Of a stretch of DNA of 64,000 bases, positions 9,036 to 17,305 are shown piece by piece (the first letter of the stretch is position 1; each line of letters begins with the position of its first letter). Source of the DNA: Comamonas antarctica (GTDB taxonomy: Bacteria > Pseudomonadota > Gammaproteobacteria > Burkholderiales > Burkholderiaceae_C); the NCBI RefSeq assembly GCF_013363755.1, contig NZ_CP054840.1, forward strand, positions 62,001 through 126,000, written 5' to 3'. The notes under the pieces were generated by a model. That model ran no database searches and was not told the DNA's origin. It saw only the letters and a program-made list of their open reading frames with translations. The translations under genes were made by a program, and so were the position numbers.

Positions 9036-10232
9036 ATGACGGCATTTTCCAATGCGCGGACCGTCGGCGTCGGGGCCATGCTGCTGGCCGCGCTGTCCAC
9101 GCTGCATGCCCAGAACTATCCGGTGACGTCTGCGCAGCGCGCCACCGCCCGGCAGGTGGCGCAGCAGGGCGTGCCGCTGAGCGAGCTGTCCTCGACCGCC
9201 CCCGACGAGTACACCGTGCGCCGCGGCGACACGCTGTGGGGCATCTCCGGCATGTTCCTGCGCCGGCCCTGGCGCTGGCCCGAGCTTTGGGGCATGAACC
9301 TCGAAGCGATTGCCAATCCGCATCTGATCTATCCCGGCCAGGTGCTCTACCTCGACAAGAGCAACGGCTATGCGCGCCTGCGCATGGGTGGCGCCGGCGC
9401 GCAGGGCACGCCCACGGTGCGGCTGTCGCCGCGCACGCGCAGCGAGAGCCTGGCCGACATGGCGCTGCCCACGCTGCCCGCGCATTTGATCGAGCCCTTC
9501 CTGGTGCAGCCGCTGGTGGTCGATGCCGAGCGGCTCGCGCAGGCGCCGCGCATCGTCGCCACGACCGACGAACGCGTGATCATGGCCACGGGCGACCGCG
9601 CCTATGTGCGCGGCAGCGCCGACCTCGTGCCGCGGCCCGACTCGGCGGCCACGCGCTCCTGGCGCATCTTCCGCGAAGCCCTGCCGCTCACGGACCCGGA
9701 CACGGGCGAGATCCTGGGCTATGAAGCCCAGTACATGGGCAAGGCCGAACTGGTCGAGGGCGAGACCCTGGTGACGCTGCAGGACGCCAAGGGCGAGCTG
9801 CGTGAAAACCGGGTGCCGGCGACCATCGACATCACCGATGCGAAAAGCGAGATCTATGCGGGCGACCGGCTGCTGCCCGCGCCCGAGCGCAGCTACTCGA
9901 ACTATGTGCCGCACGCGCCCCGGGGCGAGGTCAACGCGCGCGTGGTCTCGCTCTACGGCGATTCCGCGATCCGCTACGCGGCGCAGAACCAGGTGATCGC
10001 CATCAACCGCGGCACGCGCGACGCCATGGCCGCAGGCCAGGTGCTGCAGCTCGTGACCCAGGGCGATGTGATCCAGGACAAGACCACCGAACAGCGCGAA
10101 CAGATGCAGCTGCCGCGCGAGCGCAATGGCCTGGCCATGGTGTTTCGCACTTTCGACCGCGTGTCCTATGCGCTGATCCTCGAGGTGCGGCGGCCCGTTG
10201 TGGTCGGCGACCACCTGGTCGCGCCGCGCTGA
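9036..10232 (+). CDS. LysM-domain cell-wall-binding protein
   Basis: A 398-residue exported protein. A signal peptide (about residues 1-25, ending HAQ) is followed by one LysM module at about 57-110 (YTVRRGDTLWGISGMF ... NPHLIYPGQVLYL), which binds peptidoglycan. The rest, about 115-398, has no catalytic motif that I recognise. A gene of this kind beside dprA and def is the normal order in Burkholderiales. It may be co-transcribed with dprA, whose start lies 10 bases after its stop. Confidence 0.85.
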   Translation: MTAFSNARTVGVGAMLLAALSTLHAQNYPVTSAQRATARQVAQQGVPLSELSSTAPDEYTVRRGDTLWGISGMFLRRPWRWPELWGMNLEAIANPHLIYPGQVLYLDKSNGYARLRMGGAGAQGTPTVRLSPRTRSESLADMALPTLPAHLIEPFLVQPLVVDAERLAQAPRIVATTDERVIMATGDRAYVRGSADLVPRPDSAATRSWRIFREALPLTDPDTGEILGYEAQYMGKAELVEGETLVTLQDAKGELRENRVPATIDITDAKSEIYAGDRLLPAPERSYSNYVPHAPRGEVNARVVSLYGDSAIRYAAQNQVIAINRGTRDAMAAGQVLQLVTQGDVIQDKTTEQREQMQLPRERNGLAMVFRTFDRVSYALILEVRRPVVVGDHLVAPR

Positions 10233-10242
10233 ACGGGCAGCC

Positions 10243-11421
10243 ATGGACCCGCAGGCCTTGGACCAGGACGAACTCTCGGCCTGGCTGAGGCTGGCGCAGA
10301 CGCCGGGCATCAGCCGCGCGCTGGCGCGGCGCCTGCTCGCGCTGTGCGGCTCGGCGCCGGCGGTGTTCACGCACCCGCCCACGGCCTTGCGCAGCGTGCT
10401 CGACCCGGCGCAGATGGCTGCGCTGCTGACCCTCGCGCCAGCGCAGCGCGACGCCATCCAGGCCTGCACGCAATGGCTGCAGTCGGCGCCCGAGGGACTG
10501 GTGCATGCGCTGATCACGCTTGGCGATGCGCGCTACCCGGCCGGCCTGCTGGCCACCGAGGATCCTCCGCTGCTGCTGCATGTCGCCGGCGCCGCCCGGG
10601 CTTTCGAGGGCGCGGCGCCGCTGTTTCCCGAGCAGCGCGCGCTGGCCGTGGTCGGCAGCCGCCATCCCAGTGCCCAGGGCCTGATCGACGCGCAGCGCCT
10701 GGCGCACGAGTTGTGCGCGGCCGGCCTGTGCATCGTCTCGGGCATGGCGCTGGGCATCGATGGCGCGGCCCACGAAGGTGCGCTGCAGGCCGCGCAGGCC
10801 GGGCGCGCGGCCGATGCGGGTCCGGCCACGATTGCGGTCTGGGGCACGGGGCTGGACCAACCCTATCCGCGCCGGCATGCGGCGCTCGCGCAGCGCATTG
10901 CGCGCGCGGGCCTGCTTGTCAGCGAGTACCCGCTCGGCGCGCCGCCGCTGCCCGCGCATTTTCCGCAGCGCAACCGCATCATTTCCGGGCTGGCGCAAGG
11001 CACGCTGGTGGTCGAGGCGGCCTTGGCATCGGGCTCGCTGATCACTGCGCGGCTGGCGCTGGAGCAGGGGCGCGAGGTGTTTGCCATTCCGGGCTCGATC
11101 CACGCGCCGCAGTCGCGCGGCTGCCATGCGCTGTTGCGCCAGGGCGCGAAACTGGTCGAGACCGCACAGGACGTGCTGGAAGAGCTCCAGGGCCTGCCGA
11201 AAGCCGCCGCGCCCGCCACCGCGCCCGCCGGCCCGCGCGCGACGGCCATGGAAAGGGAACTGCTGGCCGCGCTGGGCTTCGATCCGCTCGGGCTCGATGA
11301 ACTCGTGGCGCGCACCGGCTGGAGCGCGGCGCAACTGCAGGCAGCGCTGCTGGAGCTGGAACTCGCGGGCCGGGTGGCGCGGCTGGCGGGCGGCCTGTTC
11401 CAGCGCGTCGAGCGTGGCTGA
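10243..11421 (+). CDS. dprA: DNA-processing protein DprA (Smf)
   Basis: A 392-residue protein that loads RecA on incoming single-stranded DNA during natural transformation. The N-terminal SAM-like segment is followed by a Rossmann domain with AVVGSR (135-140), SGMALGIDGAAHEGAL (166-181), PQRNRIISGLAQGTLVVEA and GSLITARLALEQGREVFAIPG in pieces. A C-terminal winged-helix module (LLAALGFDPLGLDELVART ...) occupies about 325-390. I used the ATG at 10243 because the frame upstream overlaps the LysM gene. Its stop abuts the stop of the opposing DUF1631 gene with no base between them. Confidence 0.95.
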   Translation: MDPQALDQDELSAWLRLAQTPGISRALARRLLALCGSAPAVFTHPPTALRSVLDPAQMAALLTLAPAQRDAIQACTQWLQSAPEGLVHALITLGDARYPAGLLATEDPPLLLHVAGAARAFEGAAPLFPEQRALAVVGSRHPSAQGLIDAQRLAHELCAAGLCIVSGMALGIDGAAHEGALQAAQAGRAADAGPATIAVWGTGLDQPYPRRHAALAQRIARAGLLVSEYPLGAPPLPAHFPQRNRIISGLAQGTLVVEAALASGSLITARLALEQGREVFAIPGSIHAPQSRGCHALLRQGAKLVETAQDVLEELQGLPKAAAPATAPAGPRATAMERELLAALGFDPLGLDELVARTGWSAAQLQAALLELELAGRVARLAGGLFQRVERG

Positions 11422-13647
11422 CTAGGCCTGCAGCCGCTCCGGATTCGCTTCGATCTTCTCCAATGCATCGCGCGTCGCGCGCAGCGTCACGCCTTCGGCG
11501 TCGTGCCACACCAGCAGGCCGGACTGCAGATAGCCGGCAAGCCGTTGCAGCGGCATCAGATAGCACTGCCCGTCCAGCGTGGCAAACAGGTGCAGCTGGC
11601 GCTGGTTGCTGTGCCAGGAATATTGCACCTGCAGGCTGGTGCCGTTGTGGTCGAGCGTGAACCAGCTGCCGGGCTGCAGCGTGCGCGCCCATTGCAGCTG
11701 GGGCGCGTCGACCGGCTGCGGCGTGTTGCCCAGCACCTGCAAGCCGGCAATGTCGACGCCCAGCAGTTTCTCGAGGTTTTCGGCCGACAGCGGCGTGTCC
11801 CCGGGCAGGCCCTCGGCGCTCATGAATTCTTCGAGATGGCTCAGGCGCCGCGCCATGGCCTCGAGATCCTCGGGCGCAATGGCCGCGGTCTTGGCGACAA
11901 AGGCCTCGGCCAGGGTATCGGTGAGGCGCTTGAGCTGCTCGGCCTGGGCGCTGGCGGACATGCCGATCAGCGTGAGCCCCTCGCGCAGGCACTGCAGCAG
12001 CCCGGGCAGGCTGCGGATCAACTGCGCGCGCTGCTCGCGCGTGGGCTTGGCGCTGCCGGCCCAGACCAGGTCGCTGGCCGCCCGCTTGAAGGCCAGGGTC
12101 TGGTCATGCGCCGCGCCCACGCGCACCGCCGACAGCGCCAGCACCTCGGCCCAGTCGCGGAACAGGAAATTGCGCAGCTCGGGGCGTACCGGCATGTCCT
12201 TGAGCAGACGGCGCAGCTCGATGGTGTACTGGATGGTCAGCGTTTCCTTTTCCTCCATCTGCTGCACCACCGAAACGATCCTGGCCTTGGGCTGCTCCTG
12301 CGTGAGGTAGCCGGCCAGGAACTTCTCGAACTCCTGGTGCGCGAGCTGGAACACGCGCTGGCCGGTTTCGGGAAACTGCTCGATGGTCTGCACGATGCGC
12401 GCGATCTCCGCCTCGAGCACGCTGCCGCCCATGCTGGTCGCGTCGAAGCCCAGCACGCAGGCCCCCATGCGGTCGATGAGCAGCCGCACGGGATGCTGCA
12501 GGTTGCTGAAGAAATCCGGCTCGGCCAGCGCCACGCGCAGCACCGGCAGCTGCAGCCGCGCAAACCATACGCGGATGGACGGCGGAATGCGGTCCTGCGC
12601 CAGGATGCTCTGGAACATCAGCGCCACCACTTCGATGGCCGCGCGGTCGCCGGGCGCCGTGGCCTGCTGCTTCCAGCTGTTGGAGCGCTGACGCAGCGCG
12701 CGCGCCAGCTGGCTGATTTCCACGCCGCCGGACGCCGTGCCCATGGCCGACATCTCCGACTGCCATGAAGCTTCGGCGGGCGCCTGTTCAGCCAATGCCT
12801 GGAGCAGGCTTTGCGACGCCGGGCCCGGCGCTGCCGACGCGCTGCCGGCGCGGCCCGGCGACAGCAGCTGGCGCAGCTGCTGCACCACCTCCTGGGCCCG
12901 GTGGCGCGCGCGCAGCAGCGGGTGGGCTGGCGCGGCGGCCTTGGCCGGGGCCGCGGGCAGCTGCAGCGCGGGCTGGACGGTGTCCGGATGGCGGCGCAGC
13001 ACCGCCAGTTCGCGTGACGCCGGCACACCCTCGCGGTCATAGAGTTCGTGCAGCGCCGCATAGGCGGTCTGCAGCAGCTCGCCCAGTGCCGTCTGCAGCG
13101 GTGCGGTCACGTCCTGCAGGTCGGCGCGCGGCAGCCCGGCGAGACGCCACTGGTCGACCAGCAGTTCGCAGAAGGTTTCGGGGCGCAGCAGGTCGTCGGC
13201 GGCCAGTTCGTGGTGCTGCAGCCACTGGCTGCGCAGGCGCAGTGCCTCGAAGCTGCTGCCGGCCATTTCATCGGCCGCCAGCGCCAGCCGCGCGGCCTGG
13301 ATCTGGTTCTCGATGGCGTCGTCGCTGAGCAGCTCGAAGGCATCCGGCAGCGGCGCGTTGCCGCGCGTGGCCGCGGCGGGCAGCAGCGAGGCGGAAAGCG
13401 CCGCCTCGAGCGCGTTGCCGCAGGCGGCCACCCAGGCCGACTGCTGCGCGCGCCAGCGTTCAAGTACATCGCGGTGCGCCTGCATCTCGCGCTGCGTGCC
13501 GACCTGGTCGGCAAGATGTTCGAGAAACGCATCCAGCCGCAGCGCCAGGTCTGGAAGCGCCTGCGCCAGGTCCTGCGCCAGTTGCTGGCGCGCCTGGCGC
13601 ACCAGCCCGGTGGCTGGCGCGGCGGGGGGCGGGGGCGGGGAAGCCAT
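11422..13647 (-). CDS. DUF1631-family protein
   Basis: A 741-residue protein of a family found mainly in beta- and gammaproteobacteria and of unknown biochemical function. It is largely alpha-helical, with no signal peptide and no membrane span. A low-complexity N-terminus (MASPPPPPAAPA) precedes the helical body. The C-terminal part (LQWARTLQPGSWFTLDHNG ...) resembles PilZ-like beta segments of this family, an inference only. It converges on dprA with zero spacing and is 11 bases from secF, so it could be co-transcribed with secF downstream. Confidence 0.8.
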   Translation of the reverse strand: MASPPPPPAAPATGLVRQARQQLAQDLAQALPDLALRLDAFLEHLADQVGTQREMQAHRDVLERWRAQQSAWVAACGNALEAALSASLLPAAATRGNAPLPDAFELLSDDAIENQIQAARLALAADEMAGSSFEALRLRSQWLQHHELAADDLLRPETFCELLVDQWRLAGLPRADLQDVTAPLQTALGELLQTAYAALHELYDREGVPASRELAVLRRHPDTVQPALQLPAAPAKAAAPAHPLLRARHRAQEVVQQLRQLLSPGRAGSASAAPGPASQSLLQALAEQAPAEASWQSEMSAMGTASGGVEISQLARALRQRSNSWKQQATAPGDRAAIEVVALMFQSILAQDRIPPSIRVWFARLQLPVLRVALAEPDFFSNLQHPVRLLIDRMGACVLGFDATSMGGSVLEAEIARIVQTIEQFPETGQRVFQLAHQEFEKFLAGYLTQEQPKARIVSVVQQMEEKETLTIQYTIELRRLLKDMPVRPELRNFLFRDWAEVLALSAVRVGAAHDQTLAFKRAASDLVWAGSAKPTREQRAQLIRSLPGLLQCLREGLTLIGMSASAQAEQLKRLTDTLAEAFVAKTAAIAPEDLEAMARRLSHLEEFMSAEGLPGDTPLSAENLEKLLGVDIAGLQVLGNTPQPVDAPQLQWARTLQPGSWFTLDHNGTSLQVQYSWHSNQRQLHLFATLDGQCYLMPLQRLAGYLQSGLLVWHDAEGVTLRATRDALEKIEANPERLQA

Positions 13648-13658
13648 GGGCCCTGTTG

Positions 13659-14609
13659 CTACACGGCCGCCCCTGCGTTCGGGTCGTTGGCGTCATGGTC
13701 CTTCTTCGGCGCCTTCACCAGGTCTTCGCGCTTGACGCCCAGCCACATGGCAATGGCGGCCGCCACGAACACCGAGGAGTAGATGCCGAACAGGATGCCG
13801 ATGGTCAGCGCCAGTGCGAAGTAGTGCAGGCTGGGGCCGCCAAAGAAGAACATCGACAGCACCATGGCTTCGGTCGAAGCGTGGGTGATGATGGTGCGGC
13901 TCATGGTCGAGGTGATCGCGTGGTCGATGACCTCGGGCGTGCTGAGCTTGCGGAACTTGCGGAAGGCTTCGCGGATCCGGTCGAAGATCACGACCGACTC
14001 GTTGACCGAGTAGCCCAGCACCGCCAGCACGCCGGCCAGCACCGCCAGCGAGAACTCCCACTGGAAGAACGCGAAGAAGCCCAGGATGATCACGACGTCA
14101 TGCAGGTTGGCGATCACGGCCGCGACGCCGAACTTCCACTCGAAGCGGAAAGCCAGGTAGATCACGATGCCCAGCACCACCATGCCCAGCGCCATCAGGC
14201 CGCTGTGCACCAGCTCCTCGCCGACCTGCGGGCCGACGAATTCGGTGCGGCGCAGCGTGACTTCAGGGTCGGCGGCCTTGAGCGCAGTGAGCACCTGCTC
14301 GCTTTGCTGCGCCGAGGTCACGCCCTTTTGCACCGGCAGGCGGATCATCACGTCGCGCGAGGTGCCGAAGTTCTGCACGATCACGTCGGCGTAGCCCAGC
14401 CCGGAGATGGTCTCGCGGACCTTGCCCACGTCGGCGCTCTGCACATAGGCGACTTCCATCACCGTGCCGCCCGTGAACTCGACCGACAGGTGCAGGCCGC
14501 GCGTCAGCAGGAAGAACACCGCCAGCACGAAAGTCAGCAGCGAAATCGCGTTGAGCACCAACGCGTATTTCATGAACGGGATGTCTTTTTTGATGCGGAA
14601 GAATTCCAT
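13659..14609 (-). CDS. secF: Protein translocase subunit SecF
   Basis: A 316-residue inner-membrane protein which, with SecD, uses the proton gradient to pull secreted proteins through SecYEG. There is a first membrane span at about 14-36 and a periplasmic region containing SVEFTGGTVMEV. Five further spans carry the conserved YSVNESVVIFDRIRE and TSMSRTIITHASTEAMVL motifs. It starts 11 bases after secD, in the conserved yajC-secD-secF order. Confidence 0.97.
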   Translation of the reverse strand: MEFFRIKKDIPFMKYALVLNAISLLTFVLAVFFLLTRGLHLSVEFTGGTVMEVAYVQSADVGKVRETISGLGYADVIVQNFGTSRDVMIRLPVQKGVTSAQQSEQVLTALKAADPEVTLRRTEFVGPQVGEELVHSGLMALGMVVLGIVIYLAFRFEWKFGVAAVIANLHDVVIILGFFAFFQWEFSLAVLAGVLAVLGYSVNESVVIFDRIREAFRKFRKLSTPEVIDHAITSTMSRTIITHASTEAMVLSMFFFGGPSLHYFALALTIGILFGIYSSVFVAAAIAMWLGVKREDLVKAPKKDHDANDPNAGAAV

Positions 14610-14620
14610 GCTCTTCCTCC

Positions 14621-16513
14621 TTACTTCTTGGCCGCGACCGAGCGCATCTCAGATGCGTCTTCGGGCTTCCAGATTTGGCCGATCGAGATTTGCTTGAGCT
14701 TCTTGCGGTTGCCGTACCAGAGGTTGGCCAGGCCGCGCGAGACGAACACCGCCGAGAACATGCTGGTCAGGATGCCGATGCAGTGCACGACGGCAAAGCC
14801 GCGCACCACGCCCGAGCCGAAGGCCAGCAGCGCCAGGCCGGCGATCAGCGTGGTCACGTTGGAGTCGAGAATCGTGGCCCAGGCATGCTGGTAGCCGGCG
14901 TTGATCGCGGCCTGCGGCGAGGCGCCGCCGCGCAGCTCCTCGCGGATGCGCTCGTTGATCAGCACGTTCGAGTCGATGGCCACGCCCAGCGCCAGCGCCA
15001 TGGCGGCGATGCCGGGCAGCGTCAGCGTGGCTTGCAGCATCGACAGGATGGCCAGCAGCAGCAGCACGTTGATGGACAGCGCGACCGTCGAGAACACGCC
15101 GAACATCAGGTAGTAGACGCACATGAAGGCGGCAATGGCAACGAAGCCCCAGACCACGGAGTGGATGCCGCGGTCGATGTTGTCGGCGCCCAGGCTCGGG
15201 CCGATGGTGTATTCCTCGATGATTTCCATCGGTGCGGCCAGCGAGCCGGCGCGCAGCAGCAGCGAGGTGTCGTTGGCTTCCATGGTCGTCATGCGGCCCG
15301 AGATCTGCACCCGGCCGCCGCTGATCTCGGCGCGGATCACGGGCGCCGTCACGACTTCGCCCTTGCCCTTCTCGAAGAGCACGATGGCCATGCGCTTGCC
15401 GACGTTCTCGCGCGTGATGTCCTTGAAGATGCGCGCGCCCTTGGCGTCGAGCGTCAGGTTCACCGTGGGTTCCTGCGTCTGGCTGTCGAAGCCGGGCTGG
15501 GCGTCGGTCAGGTTCTCGCCGGTCAGCACGACCTGCTTCTTGACGATCACCGCCTGGCCGTTGCGGTCCAGGTACTTCTCGGCGCCGAACGGCACCGGGC
15601 CCGAACCCATCTCGGCGGCGCGCGCCTCGCTGGATTCGTCGACCATGCGCACTTCCAGCGTCGCGGTGCGGCCCAGGATGTCCTTGGCCTTGGCGGTGTC
15701 CTGCACGCCGGGCAGTTGCACGACGATGCGGTCCAGGCCCTGCTGCTGGATCACGGGCTCGGCCACGCCGAGTTCGTTGATCCGGTTGTGCAGCGTCACG
15801 ATGTTCTGCTTGAGCGCCTGGTCCTGCACCTTGCGCAGCGCTTCGGGCTTGATCGAGGCGCGCAGGCGGAAGTCGGTGCCATCGGGCTGGCTCGTGGTCT
15901 GCAGGTCGGGGTACTGGTCGGCAATCAGGTTGCGCGCGGCCGTGAGCGAGGCTTCGTCGCGCAGGCGGATCTCGATGTTCTGGCCTTCGCGCGAAATGCC
16001 GCCGTGGCGGATGTTGCGGTCGCGCAGGCTGCTGCGCAGGTCGCCGGTGAAGGACTCGGCCTTCTTCGTCAGCGCGGCCTGCATGTCGACCTGAAGCATG
16101 AAGTGCACGCCGCCGCGCAGGTCCAGGCCCAGGTACACGGGCTTGGCGCCGATGGCGGTGAGCCAGTGGGGCGAGCGCGACACCAGGTTCAGCGCCACGA
16201 TGAACGCCGGGTCATTGGTATCGGGCACCAGCGCGCGCTGGATCGCATCCTTGCCCTTGAGCTGCTCGTCGGGCGTGTTGAAGCGCGCGCGCACCGAGGT
16301 GCCTTCCAGCGACAAGGTGTCAGGCACGACATTCGCGGCCTTGAGCGCCTCCTCGACACGCTGCAGCACAGCGGTATCCACCTTGACGGTGGCCTTGGCC
16401 GAAGACACCTGCACCGCAGGCGCTTCACCGAAAAAATTGGGCAGGGTGTACAGCACACCCACCAGCAGCGCGATCACGATGATCGCGTACTTCCAGACCG
16501 GATATCGGTTCAT
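14621..16513 (-). CDS. secD: Protein translocase subunit SecD
   Basis: A 630-residue inner-membrane protein. The N-terminal span (about 7-25) leads to a large periplasmic domain beginning after LDLRGGVHFMLQVD (about 127-140). It contains P1-type motifs (IVVQLPGVQD) and ends in a six-span RND-like domain (about 440-620) with ALALGVAIDSNVLINERIREE and GSGVVRGFAVVHCIGI. The conserved D in GVAIDSNV is needed for proton-driven function in the family. It lies between yajC and secF. Confidence 0.97.
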   Translation of the reverse strand: MNRYPVWKYAIIVIALLVGVLYTLPNFFGEAPAVQVSSAKATVKVDTAVLQRVEEALKAANVVPDTLSLEGTSVRARFNTPDEQLKGKDAIQRALVPDTNDPAFIVALNLVSRSPHWLTAIGAKPVYLGLDLRGGVHFMLQVDMQAALTKKAESFTGDLRSSLRDRNIRHGGISREGQNIEIRLRDEASLTAARNLIADQYPDLQTTSQPDGTDFRLRASIKPEALRKVQDQALKQNIVTLHNRINELGVAEPVIQQQGLDRIVVQLPGVQDTAKAKDILGRTATLEVRMVDESSEARAAEMGSGPVPFGAEKYLDRNGQAVIVKKQVVLTGENLTDAQPGFDSQTQEPTVNLTLDAKGARIFKDITRENVGKRMAIVLFEKGKGEVVTAPVIRAEISGGRVQISGRMTTMEANDTSLLLRAGSLAAPMEIIEEYTIGPSLGADNIDRGIHSVVWGFVAIAAFMCVYYLMFGVFSTVALSINVLLLLAILSMLQATLTLPGIAAMALALGVAIDSNVLINERIREELRGGASPQAAINAGYQHAWATILDSNVTTLIAGLALLAFGSGVVRGFAVVHCIGILTSMFSAVFVSRGLANLWYGNRKKLKQISIGQIWKPEDASEMRSVAAKK

Positions 16514-16604
16514 GATCGCGCTCGTATCTCTCAGAAAGCAGGGCCCGGCAGCCTGCGTTCAGGTGCCAGGCCAGGGGAAGACACAGGTCTTCGACAGCGA
16601 AAAA

Positions 16605-16940
16605 TTACTTGACCGAGCCCTTGGGCAGCACTTGCGTCACGGCGCTGCGCTGCATCTGCACTTCGACACCGGGCGAGATCTCGACCTGCACGAAGCCGTC
16701 GGACAGGCCCGTGACCTTGCCCAGCAGGCCGCCGGCAGTGGCGACTTCGTCGCCCTTGGCCAGCGCGTCGATCATCGCGCGGTGTTCCTTCTGGCGCTTC
16801 ATCTGCGGGCGGATCATCACGAAGTACAGCACCACGAACATCAGCACCAGCGGCAGCATGCCGGTGAGCGAACCCATGACGCCTGCGCCCTCGGCAGCAG
16901 CGGCAGGGGCGGTCTGGGCAAAAGCGGAAGAAATAAACAC
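16605..16940 (-). CDS. yajC: Preprotein translocase accessory subunit YajC
   Basis: A 111-residue protein with one membrane span (about 24-42, LTGMLPLVLMFVVLYFVMI) followed by the signature RPQMKRQKEHRAMIDAL and a small soluble tail. It starts at GTG (16938-16940) preceded by GGAG with good spacing. YajC binds SecDF. In many relatives queA and tgt precede yajC; here the upstream neighbour is instead the end of the indolepyruvate oxidoreductase gene plus repeats. Confidence 0.93.
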   Translation of the reverse strand: MFISSAFAQTAPAAAAEGAGVMGSLTGMLPLVLMFVVLYFVMIRPQMKRQKEHRAMIDALAKGDEVATAGGLLGKVTGLSDGFVQVEISPGVEVQMQRSAVTQVLPKGSVK

Positions 16941-17089
16941 GGTCAGGACTCCAGGAGTGGATGGTCGAAAAAAGAGGCGCTCCAGGCGCGCGTTGCGCCG
17001 GACGGGTAACGGAACATTGTATGCGGGTGTTTCTCATCGGCCACAGGGCCGACCCGCAGCCATCTGGGTATTTGGCTCCCGGAAAACAC

Positions 17090-17122
17090 CACGCCCGCCA
17101 GGCTTTGGGCCGGGCGGGCGTG
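17090..17122 (-). terminator. Strong GC hairpin, probable terminator after the indolepyruvate oxidoreductase gene
   Basis: Perfect 10-bp arms CACGCCCGCC (17090-17099) and GGCGGGCGTG (17113-17122) surround a 13-base loop. On the minus strand the stem is followed by GGTGTTTTCC, a weak T tract. The gap 16941-17305 holds this hairpin, a repeat copy and no gene. Confidence 0.5.
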
Positions 17123-17163
17123 ACAAGTTCCCTGGGGAGAGGCCAGGTACTGGAGGATAGGAC

Positions 17164-17225
17164 GTTCGCCCTGCGACAGGCTCAGGGCGAACGGTGAAAA
17201 CCGTTCGTGGTGAGCTTGCCTGCGC
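17164..17225. repeat. Interspersed palindromic repeat, variant copy B
   Basis: GTTCGCCCTG (17164-17173) and CAGGGCGAAC (17183-17192) are perfect inverted arms. The sequence then continues with CCGTTCGTGGTGAGCTTGCC, so two related palindromic units are merged. Similar GTGAGC...CGGCCC variants occur at 40771 and 53272. Confidence 0.7.
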
Positions 17226-17305
17226 GGCCCGGTCCCGCGCGCCCCGGTCCACCACGGCTCGATCCTGCGCGGCTCGGTCGAAGGAGGAGCCTCCCCCTTC
17301 CAACC